A DNA stretch of 32,461 nucleotides from Candidatus Omnitrophota bacterium. GTDB taxonomy: Bacteria; Omnitrophota; Gorgyraeia; Aquiviventales; Aquiviventaceae. The notes below the pieces were generated by a model. That model had not been told where the DNA came from. It was given only the letters and a program-made list of their open reading frames with translations, and made no database searches. The stretch is taken from NCBI GenBank assembly GCA_016192545.1, contig JACPTX010000059.1, positions 1 through 32,461 on the forward strand, given 5' to 3'. Position 1 is the stretch's first letter; the number at the start of each line of letters is the position of its first letter. Shown here one piece after another: positions 6,162 through 12,862 of this stretch. The position numbers and the translations under genes were made by a program.

Positions 6162-8074
6162 GTGTCATGTTGGAGTACCGCCGGTTCTATGTCGGGGAAC
6201 GACTCAACCTGGAGCAGGTGCTGGACCAACTGATGCGCTTCGGCTATCAGCGCGTGCCGCAGGTGGCGGATCCGGGGGACCTCGCCGTGCGCGGCGGGAT
6301 CCTGGATATCTTTCCCGCCACGTTCGAATGCCCCCTGCGCCTGGAGCTGGCGGGCTCGCGCCTCGCGTCCATCCGGGGCTTCAACCCGGTGACCTTCGAG
6401 ACGCTCGACCGCCACTCCATGGTCGTCGTCCTCCCGCGCCAGCTGCGCATGCGCATGAGCGGGCGCGGGATCCTCGATCTCGAGACGCCCTTTGAGGGGG
6501 CCCTCGACCTCACGGAGGGCGATCTCGTCGTGCATCTCGAACACGGGATCGGGCGGTTCTGCGGGCGCACGACCCTGGCGACCAGCCAGGGGCAGACCGA
6601 TGCGCTGATCCTCGAGTACGCGGGCGGCGACCGGCTCTACGTGCCGATGGACCAGCTGCATCTGGTCCAGCGATACGTCGGGTTCGGCTCACGCCTGCCG
6701 GCCCTGCACACGTTGGGCGGCAGCGCCTGGGAACGGGCCAAGGCCAAGGCGTATCTCGGCGCCTGGACGTACGCGAACGAGCTCCTGAGCGTGCAGGCCA
6801 GGCGCCTGGCGCTTCCCGGCCACACGTTCTCCAAGGACCATGAATGGCAGCGGGATTTCGAGCGGGCCTTTCCGTATCGCGAGACCCCGGACCAACTCGC
6901 CGCCACCGAGCAGGTCAAGCAGGACATGGAGGACGCCCGTCCGATGGATCGCCTGCTCCTCGGGGACGTGGGCTACGGCAAGACCGAGGTCGCGCTGCGC
7001 GCCGCGTTCAAGACGGTGATGGACCAGAAGCAGGCGGCCGTGCTCGTGCCGACGACGATCCTGGCCTACCAGCATGCCCGGACCTTCACCGCGCGCCTGC
7101 AGGCCTTTCCGGTCCAGGTCGAGACGCTCTCCAGGTTTCAGACGCCCGCCGAGCAGCACCGCATCCTGGAGGCCCTGAGGGCCGGCGCGTGCGACATCGT
7201 GATCGGGACGCACCGGCTGCTGTCCGGCGACGTGCAGTTCAAGGATCTCGGGCTGCTGATCATCGACGAGGAGCAGCGCTTCGGCGTGCGGGAGAAGGAG
7301 CAGTTGAAGGCGTGGCGCACGCAGGTGGACGTCCTGGTGCTGTCGGCGACCCCGATCCCGCGGACGCTGTACCTGGCGCTGATGGGCTCCCGGGAGATGT
7401 CGCTGATCATGACCCCGCCGGAGAACCGGCATCCGGTGGAGACGGCGGTCGCCGAGGACGATGACGACTCGCTCCGGCGGTGGATCCGGAAGGAGCTGGC
7501 CCGGCAGGGGCAGGTGTACGTCGTGCACAACCGGGTGTATGACATTCACCAGCTGGCCGCGCGCATCCGGCGCCTGGTGCCGGAGGCGCGGGTGGGTGTG
7601 GGGCACGGACAGCTGCCCGAGGAGGCGCTGGAGCGCACCGTGCTGGAGTTCATCGAGGGCCGGCTCGACGTGCTGGTGACGACGACGATCATCGAATCCG
7701 GCATCGACATCCCCAACGCCAACACCCTCATCGTCAACCGCGCCGACCAGTTCGGATTGGCGGACCTGTATCAGCTCCGGGGCCGGGTGGGCCGGTTCAC
7801 CCGCAAGGCCTACGCCTACCTCTTGGTCCCGCGGGGCGGCGGGCTGTCGCAGGAGGCCCGCGAGCGCCTGCGCGCCATCATGCAGCACACCGAGCTGGGC
7901 GCGGGCTTCAAAATCGCCATGGAAGATTTGAAACTCCGCGGGGCCGGCAACCTGCTCGGCATCGAGCAGCACGGCCACATCACGGCGGTCGGCTTCGATC
8001 TCTACTGCCGGCTGCTGCGCGAAGCCATCACCCACATCAAGCACGAGCAACCGGTTCCGGTCGGTGCCGCATGA
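6158..8074 (+). CDS. mfd: Short Mfd-type transcription-repair coupling translocase (638 aa)
   Basis: Mfd pushes stalled RNA polymerase off DNA and recruits nucleotide-excision repair. This form is only 638 residues against about 1150 in E. coli. It starts in the UvrB-like part (RFYVGERLNLEQVLDQL to VRGGILDIFP, residues 8-53). It then passes directly to the RNA-polymerase-interacting domain (GDLVVHLEHGIGRFCG from residue 121) and the RecG-like translocase. Walker A is GDVGYGKT (269-276), the DEEQ box is at 370-373, and SATPIPRT and IIESGIDIPNANT follow. The first N-terminal lobe, D3 and the C-terminal autoinhibitory domain are missing. ATG at 6167 is an alternative start. No remnant of the missing N-terminus fits upstream, where argS occupies the DNA. 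The stop TGA abuts a junction palindrome. Confidence 0.9.
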   Translation: MSVMLEYRRFYVGERLNLEQVLDQLMRFGYQRVPQVADPGDLAVRGGILDIFPATFECPLRLELAGSRLASIRGFNPVTFETLDRHSMVVVLPRQLRMRMSGRGILDLETPFEGALDLTEGDLVVHLEHGIGRFCGRTTLATSQGQTDALILEYAGGDRLYVPMDQLHLVQRYVGFGSRLPALHTLGGSAWERAKAKAYLGAWTYANELLSVQARRLALPGHTFSKDHEWQRDFERAFPYRETPDQLAATEQVKQDMEDARPMDRLLLGDVGYGKTEVALRAAFKTVMDQKQAAVLVPTTILAYQHARTFTARLQAFPVQVETLSRFQTPAEQHRILEALRAGACDIVIGTHRLLSGDVQFKDLGLLIIDEEQRFGVREKEQLKAWRTQVDVLVLSATPIPRTLYLALMGSREMSLIMTPPENRHPVETAVAEDDDDSLRRWIRKELARQGQVYVVHNRVYDIHQLAARIRRLVPEARVGVGHGQLPEEALERTVLEFIEGRLDVLVTTTIIESGIDIPNANTLIVNRADQFGLADLYQLRGRVGRFTRKAYAYLLVPRGGGLSQEARERLRAIMQHTELGAGFKIAMEDLKLRGAGNLLGIEQHGHITAVGFDLYCRLLREAITHIKHEQPVPVGAA

Positions 8075-8138
8075 TCCCGCACCTTTCTGGATTCACGTTT
8101 CTAACGTCCAGGATCGTGAATGGTCTGAAAGGTGCGGG
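8075..8138. repeat. Junction palindromic element mfd/surA, 64 bp, flanked by direct ATGA repeats
   Basis: The arms ATCCCGCACCTTTC (8074-8087) and GAAAGGTGCGGGAT (8127-8140) pair perfectly over 14 bp, and an inner stem ATTCACG (8091-8097)/CGTGAAT (8115-8121) extends the hairpin. ATGA at 8071-8074 carries the mfd stop; ATGA at 8139-8142 carries the start of the surA-like gene. The layout matches the nadD/corA element, with the same ends TCCC...GGG, although the interiors differ. The right arm supplies AAGGTG, a possible ribosome-binding site that is paired in the hairpin. Confidence 0.8.
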
Positions 8139-9098
8139 ATGACCCGCTCCCGATTGTTGGCGTTGCTCGTGATGCTCGTCACTGGTCACTGGTCACTCGT
8201 CACTGCAGTCCATGCGGCTACCAACCGCATCGTGGCGATTGTGAACGACGACGTGATCACGGAGGGCGACGTCATCGCGCACATGGCCGCGCTCTTTCAG
8301 CGGGGAGACCTGCCCAGGCCGACCGACGAGGAAGCGCAAGGCATGCGGCGGGCGGTGCTTCAGCGGCTCATTGAGGAGCGTCTCATCGTGCAGGAGGGCA
8401 AACGCCTGGGCCTCACCGTGGACCCTGCCGAGGTGACGAAGCGGCTGCAGGACATCCGCGCGCAATTGGGGAGCAAAGAGGCCTACGAGCAGATGCTGCA
8501 GGAAGCGCAGCTGGGCGAGGAGCAATTGAAGATCAAGCTGCGCGAGCAGCTCATGGCGCAGAACACGATTGACCGCCAGGTGCGCTCCAAGATTCTGATC
8601 AGCCCTGCGGAGCTGGCGAGCGCCGCCGAGACCCCCGCCTTGCCCGGCAATCCCGGCGAGGAGGTCTTGGCGTCTCACCTCCTGATCCGCCTCGGGGATG
8701 AGCGCTCCGGCGAGGAGGCGGAGACCCTCATTCGCCAGCTCCGCGAGCGCCTCCAGCGGGGCGCGGACTTCAGCGAGCTGGCCAAGCAGTATTCCGAAGG
8801 GCCCCATGCCGAGGAGGGCGGGTCGTTGGGCTGGGTGCGCCCCGGCGAACTGCGGCCGGAGCTCGAGGCCGCGCTCTTTAGCCTGCAAGCCGGGGAGGTC
8901 TCCGAGCCGATCCGCTCGCCGCTCGGCGTGCATCTGCTCAAGGTGTTCGACCGGCGCAGCCTCTCCGAACGGGAGCTCGCCGAGGGGCGCGACCGCCTGG
9001 AGCGCCGGCTCTATCAGGAGAAGTTCGTGGCGGCGCTCGAGCGGTGGCTGGCGGACCTGAGACAACGGGCGTATATTCAGGTGATGGATGAGGAATGA
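8139..9098 (+). CDS. SurA-like periplasmic peptidyl-prolyl isomerase/chaperone
   Basis: A periplasmic parvulin-type chaperone for outer-membrane proteins. From the ATG at 8139 the protein is 319 residues. A signal peptide (MTRSRLLALLVML..., cleavage near VHA-A at about 26) is followed by a SurA N-terminal domain starting TNRIVAIVNDDVIT, about 27-150. One PpiC domain follows (about 160-265; ASHLLIRLGDE, FSELAKQYSEGP, GGSLGWVRPGEL, PIRSPLGVHLLKV) and then a C-terminal helix. E. coli SurA has two parvulin domains; this has one. The start at 8139 lies in the palindrome; an in-frame ATG at 8064 would run through the hairpin and is unlikely. The signal-peptide codons contain a 7-bp tandem repeat. 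It overlaps pdxA by ATGA. Confidence 0.9.
   Translation: MTRSRLLALLVMLVTGHWSLVTAVHAATNRIVAIVNDDVITEGDVIAHMAALFQRGDLPRPTDEEAQGMRRAVLQRLIEERLIVQEGKRLGLTVDPAEVTKRLQDIRAQLGSKEAYEQMLQEAQLGEEQLKIKLREQLMAQNTIDRQVRSKILISPAELASAAETPALPGNPGEEVLASHLLIRLGDERSGEEAETLIRQLRERLQRGADFSELAKQYSEGPHAEEGGSLGWVRPGELRPELEAALFSLQAGEVSEPIRSPLGVHLLKVFDRRSLSERELAEGRDRLERRLYQEKFVAALERWLADLRQRAYIQVMDEE
8178..8205. repeat. Heptamer tandem repeat GTCACTG x4 in the signal-peptide codons of the surA-like gene
   Basis: Four adjacent 7-bp units, GTCACTG, GTCACTG, GTCACTC, GTCACTG, encode V-T-G-H-W-S-L-V-T within the hydrophobic part of the signal peptide. Seven is not a multiple of three, so gain or loss of one unit would shift the frame just after the start. 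Confidence 0.85.
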
Positions 9099-10084
9099 GC
9101 GCGCCCCGTCCGTCCCTGCTCATCACCGCCGGAGATCCGTGCGGGATCGGCCCCGAAGTGATGCTGAAAGCCCTCGCCTCGTCGCTGCCCTTCTGCCGTG
9201 TGACGGTGATTGGAGATCTGGCGGTCTTTGAGCGGACCGCCGTACGAGTGGGTCGGCGTCTGCCCCGAGGCAGCCACCTCGAATTCCTTGACCTGGCCCA
9301 TCGGCAGCGCTATACGCCGGGCAGGCCAAGCGCGGCTTCAGGGCGGGCTTCACTGGACTATCTGGAGGTGGCGGTTGGCCTGTTGCGCCGGGGTGAAGCG
9401 CAGGGGCTGGTCACCGCGCCGGTCACGAAATGGGCGGTGGAGCGCGCGCGCCGCGGATTCGAGGGGCATACCGAGTATCTCGCGCACGCCTTCGGGGTCG
9501 CCAACCCGGTGATGATGTTCGCCTCGCCGGCCCTGCGGGTCGTGCTGCTGACGCGCCACGTGGCGCTCCGACAGGTGCCGTCCCGCGTCACCCCGCGCCT
9601 GGTGCGCGACGCCATTCGGACGACGCTCGATGGCTTGCGGCGTGAGTTCGGGATCCGGCGTCCGCGCCTGGCGGTCTGCGGGCTGAATCCGCATGCCGGA
9701 GAGGCCGGATTGTTCGGGCGGGAAGAGCAGCGCGTCCTGCTTCCTGTGATGCGGGAGCTCTCACGCAGGGGGATCAGACTGGAAGGGCCGGTGTCCGCCG
9801 ACGGGTTCTTCGCCGATCCCTCCGGCTATGACGCCGTGCTGTGCTGGTATCACGACCAGGGGCTCATCCCGTTCAAGCTCTTGGCGAGAGACCGCGGCTG
9901 CCAGGTGACGCTCGGCCTGCCCATCGTCAGAACCTCGCCGGACCACGGCAGCGCCCTCGACATCGCCGGCCGCAACTGCGCGCACCCCGGCTCCATGCGC
10001 TACGCGATCCACCTGGCCTCGACCCTCGTCGCCAAACGGGGTCAGACCCCGATTGTTGAGCGCAGGGTTTCAGGAGGGGTCTGA
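9095..10084 (+). CDS. pdxA: 4-hydroxythreonine-4-phosphate dehydrogenase PdxA
   Basis: NAD-dependent oxidation of 4-phosphohydroxy-L-threonine in the DXP-dependent pathway to pyridoxal phosphate. The 329-residue protein has the PdxA motifs in order: ITAGDPCGIGPE (residues 9-20; the family usually has GDPAGIGPE), EGHTEYLA, LNPHAGEAG, YHDQGLIPFK and RTSPDHGSALDIAG. The histidines in HTE, PHAGE and YHDQ match the metal ligands of the family. It starts within the stop codon of the surA-like gene. The last 14 or so residues (GQTPIVERRVSGGV) and the TGA come from a palindromic element, so the ancestral protein probably ended near LVAKR. Confidence 0.95.
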   Translation: MSAPRPSLLITAGDPCGIGPEVMLKALASSLPFCRVTVIGDLAVFERTAVRVGRRLPRGSHLEFLDLAHRQRYTPGRPSAASGRASLDYLEVAVGLLRRGEAQGLVTAPVTKWAVERARRGFEGHTEYLAHAFGVANPVMMFASPALRVVLLTRHVALRQVPSRVTPRLVRDAIRTTLDGLRREFGIRRPRLAVCGLNPHAGEAGLFGREEQRVLLPVMRELSRRGIRLEGPVSADGFFADPSGYDAVLCWYHDQGLIPFKLLARDRGCQVTLGLPIVRTSPDHGSALDIAGRNCAHPGSMRYAIHLASTLVAKRGQTPIVERRVSGGV

Positions 10085-10088
10085 CCCC
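10038..10088. repeat. 51-bp element with paired GGGGTC-A/T-GACCCC arms at the pdxA 3' end
   Basis: GGGGTCAGACCCC (10038-10050) and GGGGTCTGACCCC (10076-10088) are complementary to each other, and each is also self-complementary around its central base. The 25-nt spacer ends TTCAGGA. The pdxA stop lies inside the right arm and rsmA starts five bases after it. Related copies: 12804-12853 and 22404-22453. Confidence 0.9.
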
Positions 10089-10092
10089 TCTC

Positions 10093-10953
10093 ATGCATAC
10101 GAAGGCCGAGCTCGTTGAGTTGCTGCGGGCCCACGGCCTGCGGCTCACCAAACGCCTCGGGCAGCATTATCTCGTCGATCCGCGCCTCACCGCCCGCCTG
10201 GTCAGCGCCTGCCGTCTGACCAGCCGCGACACCGTGATTGAAATCGGCGCAGGGCTCGGGGCGCTCACCGACCTGCTGGCGGCCTCCGCCGGACGGGTCA
10301 TCGCCGTGGAGGTGGATCGCGCGGTCTGCCAGGCGCTGAAGGCGCGGATGGCGGCGTGGCCGAATGTCGAGGTGCGCTGCCAGGACATCCTGGCGTTTCC
10401 CTGGGCGCAGCATCCGGGCTGCCGCGTGGTCGGCGCGATCCCGTATCTCCTGACCTCGCCGATTCTGGTCATGCTGGCCGAGCGGCCTGCGCCGGTCGCC
10501 GACGCGTGGCTGGGGATGCAGCGGGAGGTGGCGGACCGCCTCACCGCGCGCCCCGGGACCAAGGCGTACGGCCGGCTCACCATTCTGGTGCAGTACCGCT
10601 TCATGGTGGAGCAGGCCCTGCGCATTCCCCGTCAGGCGTTTTTTCCTCCGCCGGCGGTGGGGTCGGCGTGGGTCCATCTGATCCCCCGGCCCGCCGCCGC
10701 CCCGACGGCCGTCGGGGTGAGGGATGAGCGCGTGTTGTTCGACGTGGTCCGTGCCGCCTTCTCCCAGCGCCGCAAGACGCTCCTCAACTGTTTGGGCGGG
10801 CTGGCGAGTGTCCGCATGAGCCGGCCACAGGCAGCGCGCACGCTTCAAGAGGCGGGATTGCCGGCGAATATCCGGGGGGAGATGCTGTCCCTTGAGGAGT
10901 TTGCGAGGTTGGCGAATGTCGTGAGCCAGCGCGGACAGTCTATGATACAATAA
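10093..10953 (+). CDS. rsmA: 16S rRNA adenine dimethyltransferase RsmA (KsgA) with altered catalytic motif
   Basis: RsmA methylates two adjacent adenines near the 3' end of 16S rRNA late in small-subunit assembly. The 286-residue protein has RLGQHYLVDP, SAM-binding motif I EIGAGLGALT, the acidic EVDRAVC, and C-terminal AFFPPPAVGSAW and AFSQRRKTLLN. The catalytic motif IV, normally N-[LI]-P-[YF], reads A115-I-P-Y118 (codons gcg atc ccg tat), so the asparagine that contacts the target adenine is replaced by alanine. An 18-bp perfect palindrome at 10700-10717 encodes APTAVG (203-208) in the linker before VRAAFSQRRK. ATG at 10093 follows the pdxA-terminal palindrome by four bases. Confidence 0.92.
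   Translation: MHTKAELVELLRAHGLRLTKRLGQHYLVDPRLTARLVSACRLTSRDTVIEIGAGLGALTDLLAASAGRVIAVEVDRAVCQALKARMAAWPNVEVRCQDILAFPWAQHPGCRVVGAIPYLLTSPILVMLAERPAPVADAWLGMQREVADRLTARPGTKAYGRLTILVQYRFMVEQALRIPRQAFFPPPAVGSAWVHLIPRPAAAPTAVGVRDERVLFDVVRAAFSQRRKTLLNCLGGLASVRMSRPQAARTLQEAGLPANIRGEMLSLEEFARLANVVSQRGQSMIQ
10700..10717. repeat. 18-bp palindrome in rsmA encoding P-T-A-V-G
   Basis: CCCCGACGGCCGTCGGGG is a perfect palindrome. With the preceding gc it reads gcc ccg acg gcc gtc ggg, A-P-T-A-V-G. The same peptide in the same frame is encoded by the palindrome in the first gspE (18974-18989), and A-P-I-A-I-G by the one in the second gspE (20273-20292). Confidence 0.8.
10943..10951 (+). promoter_or_regulatory. 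Putative extended -10 promoter for gatCAB
   Basis: TGATACAAT at the very end of rsmA fits an extended -10 (TG-n-TACAAT). No good -35 is seen 17 bp upstream. The expected transcription start lies about 8 nt before the gatC ATG at 10966, which would give a nearly leaderless message. Confidence 0.35.
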
Positions 10954-10965
10954 TTGTCGACGAGT

Positions 10966-11256
10966 ATGAGCGTCGTGACGAAACAGGATGTCCAGCACGT
11001 CGCACGGCTGGCCCGGATCCGGTTGGAAGACGCGGAGCTGGCCACATTCGTGCCGCAGCTGGATGAGATTCTGGGCTACGTGCGGCAGCTGCAATCGGTG
11101 TCCACCGAGGGCGTGGAGCCGACCAGCCATGTCCTGCCTCTGGCGAACGTGACCCGCCCGGATGCGAACCAGCCCTGCCTGGACCCTGAACGAGCCCTGC
11201 GCCTGGCGCCGGCGCGCCACAACCAGTTCGTCAAAGTGCCGAAGGTGATCGAGTAA
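10966..11256 (+). CDS. gatC: Glutamyl/aspartyl-tRNA amidotransferase subunit GatC
   Basis: Small scaffold that holds GatA to GatB in the amidotransferase converting Glu-tRNA(Gln) and Asp-tRNA(Asn) to the correct amides. The 96-residue protein has the family pattern: VVTKQDVQHVARLARIRL, then LDEILGYVRQL, then a proline-rich belt with VLPLANVTRPD, and the end NQFVKVPKVIE. The ATG at 10966 is preferred over the TTG at 10954, because the family begins only a few residues before DVxHVAxLARI. gatA follows after three bases. Confidence 0.93.
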   Translation: MSVVTKQDVQHVARLARIRLEDAELATFVPQLDEILGYVRQLQSVSTEGVEPTSHVLPLANVTRPDANQPCLDPERALRLAPARHNQFVKVPKVIE

Positions 11257-11259
11257 TCC

Positions 11260-12840
11260 ATGAGCCGGCTGTGCGAGTTGACGATGCATGAGGCGCGGGC
11301 GCGCATCGAGCAGGGCGGGTGCGATCCCCGCGAGCTCCTGCGCGACGTGCTCGACCAGATCGAGCGGCTGAATCCGCTGCTCCACGCCTACATCGCGGTG
11401 GACCGCCGCCGCCTCGAGGCGGCGCTCGACGCGCGCCTCCGGCAGGGCCCGCGGGGCAGGCTCTTCGGGATTCCCGTGACGGTCAAAGACAATCTCTGCG
11501 TGCAGGACGAGGAAACCGCCTGCGGCTCGCGCATCCTGGCCGGCTTCCGTCCGCCGTACCACGCCACCGCGATTGACCGGCTCCTCCAGGAAGGGGCCGT
11601 CATCATCCCGCGGGCCAACATGGATGAGTTTGCGTTCGGCTCCTCGACGGAGACCTCGTATTTCGGCCCGACGAAAAATCCATGGGACCCGGCCCGCGTG
11701 CCCGGGGGCTCAAGCGGCGGCTCCGCGACCGCCGTGGCCGCGGATCTGGCGCTGGGCGCGCTGGGGACGGACACCGGCGGCTCGATCCGGCAGCCGGCGT
11801 CGTTCTGCGGCGTCGTGGGGCTGAAGCCGACGTATGGCCGCGTGTCGCGCTATGGCTTGATCGCCTTCGCCTCGTCGCTCGACCAGATCGGGCCGATCAC
11901 GAAGGACGTCACGGACTGCGCGCTGCTCTTGTCCGTCATCGCGGGGCACGACCCGAAGGATTCCACCTCCGCGCCCGTCGACGTGCCGGACTATGTCGGC
12001 CGGCTCTCTGCCCCGATCCGCGGCTTTCGGATCGGGGTGCCGAACCTTCCGAAGGAGGGGTTGGACGAGCAGGTCGGGCGGGCGATTGAAGAGGCAACGC
12101 AGGTCTTTCAACGGCTGGGCTGCTCGACCGTGCCGGTTGACCTGCCTCACATCGGCTCCTCCATCGCCACGTATTATGTGGTGGCCGTGGCTGAGGCCAG
12201 CTCCAACCTCGCCCGGTATGACGGCGTGCAGTACGGCTATCGCGCGACCGAGCCCGGGTACCCCCGCGGCTTCGTTTGGCGAAGCCAAACGTGCGGGGGT
12301 GGGCGACGGGAGTGCCGTGAGCCGGGAGGCGAACGGCCGCCCACCCACACGCTGTCGCTCCTCGACATGTACGAGCGCACGCGGGATGAGGGCTTCGGCG
12401 CGGAGGCGAAGCGGCGGATCATCCTGGGGACGTACGTCCTGTCGCGCGGCTACTACGACGCCTACTACCTGCAAGGGATGAAAGTCCGCACGCTGATCAA
12501 GCGGGATTTCGACGAGGCCTTCCAGCGCTGCGACGCGGTGGTGCTGCCGACCTCCCCCACGCCCGCGTTCCGGCTCGGCGAGAAACTGGACGACCCGCTC
12601 CAGATGTACCTGTCGGACATCTACACCATCTCCGCGAACCTCGCCGGCGTGCCGGCGATCTCCATCCCGTGCGGCTCTTCCCGCGAGGGGCTGCCGATCG
12701 GGATGCAGCTCGTGGCGGCGCCGTTCGGCGAGGAGGCGCTGCTGCGGGCGGCCTTCGCGTATGAGCAGGCGACCGAATGGCACCATCAAACTCCAGCAAT
12801 CAAGGGGTCAGACCCCGTCGGTCAAAGCCATGGTTCTTGA
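11260..12840 (+). CDS. gatA: Glutamyl/aspartyl-tRNA amidotransferase subunit GatA, with palindrome-derived insertion and tail
   Basis: The amidase subunit, which releases ammonia from glutamine for GatB. The Ser-cisSer-Lys triad is visible: K76 in VTVKDNL, S151 in GGSSGGS and S175 in DTGGSIRQPAS. The 526-residue protein is longer than the usual 480-490. After YGYRA, where relatives continue almost directly to LLDMYxxTRxEGFG, there is an extra stretch of about 35 residues (331-363, TEPGYPRGFVWRS... to PPTHT) that coincides with a compound palindrome. The C-terminus after HHQTPAI (KGSDPVGQSHGS) and the TGA come from a 50-bp palindromic element. Both additions keep the frame and leave the active site intact. 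Confidence 0.93.
   Translation: MSRLCELTMHEARARIEQGGCDPRELLRDVLDQIERLNPLLHAYIAVDRRRLEAALDARLRQGPRGRLFGIPVTVKDNLCVQDEETACGSRILAGFRPPYHATAIDRLLQEGAVIIPRANMDEFAFGSSTETSYFGPTKNPWDPARVPGGSSGGSATAVAADLALGALGTDTGGSIRQPASFCGVVGLKPTYGRVSRYGLIAFASSLDQIGPITKDVTDCALLLSVIAGHDPKDSTSAPVDVPDYVGRLSAPIRGFRIGVPNLPKEGLDEQVGRAIEEATQVFQRLGCSTVPVDLPHIGSSIATYYVVAVAEASSNLARYDGVQYGYRATEPGYPRGFVWRSQTCGGGRRECREPGGERPPTHTLSLLDMYERTRDEGFGAEAKRRIILGTYVLSRGYYDAYYLQGMKVRTLIKRDFDEAFQRCDAVVLPTSPTPAFRLGEKLDDPLQMYLSDIYTISANLAGVPAISIPCGSSREGLPIGMQLVAAPFGEEALLRAAFAYEQATEWHHQTPAIKGSDPVGQSHGS
12011..12037. repeat. GC-rich stem-loop in gatA (CCCCGATCCG / CGGATCGGGG)
   Basis: Perfect 10-bp arms (12011-12020 and 12028-12037) around a 7-nt loop. 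It encodes A-P-I-R-G-F-R-I-G-V in the same frame as the other gcc-ccg palindromes. The protein here has normal length and the R-G-F-R-I-G-V-P block is conserved in GatA, so this may be a chance or selected coding palindrome rather than an insertion. Confidence 0.5.
12260..12346. repeat. Compound palindromic insertion inside gatA
   Basis: ACCCCCGC (12260-12267) pairs with GCGGGGGT (12293-12300). Inside it, CGTTTGGC (12273-12280) pairs with GCCAAACG (12284-12291); GGCTTCG/CGAAGCC is an alternative. A second, overlapping stem is GGGTGGGCG (12297-12305) with CGCCCACCC (12338-12346). The region matches the extra residues 331-363 of GatA. Confidence 0.75.
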
Positions 12841-12853
12841 GGGGTCTGACCCC
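12804..12853. repeat. 50-bp element with paired GGGGTC-A/T-GACCCC arms at the gatA 3' end
   Basis: GGGGTCAGACCCC (12804-12816) and GGGGTCTGACCCC (12841-12853); with two more bases on each side the pairing is 15 bp (AA.../...TT). The 24-nt spacer ends TTCTTGA, whose TGA is the gatA stop, immediately before the right arm. gatB starts at 12863. Confidence 0.9.
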
Positions 12854-12862
12854 TTCTCTGAG

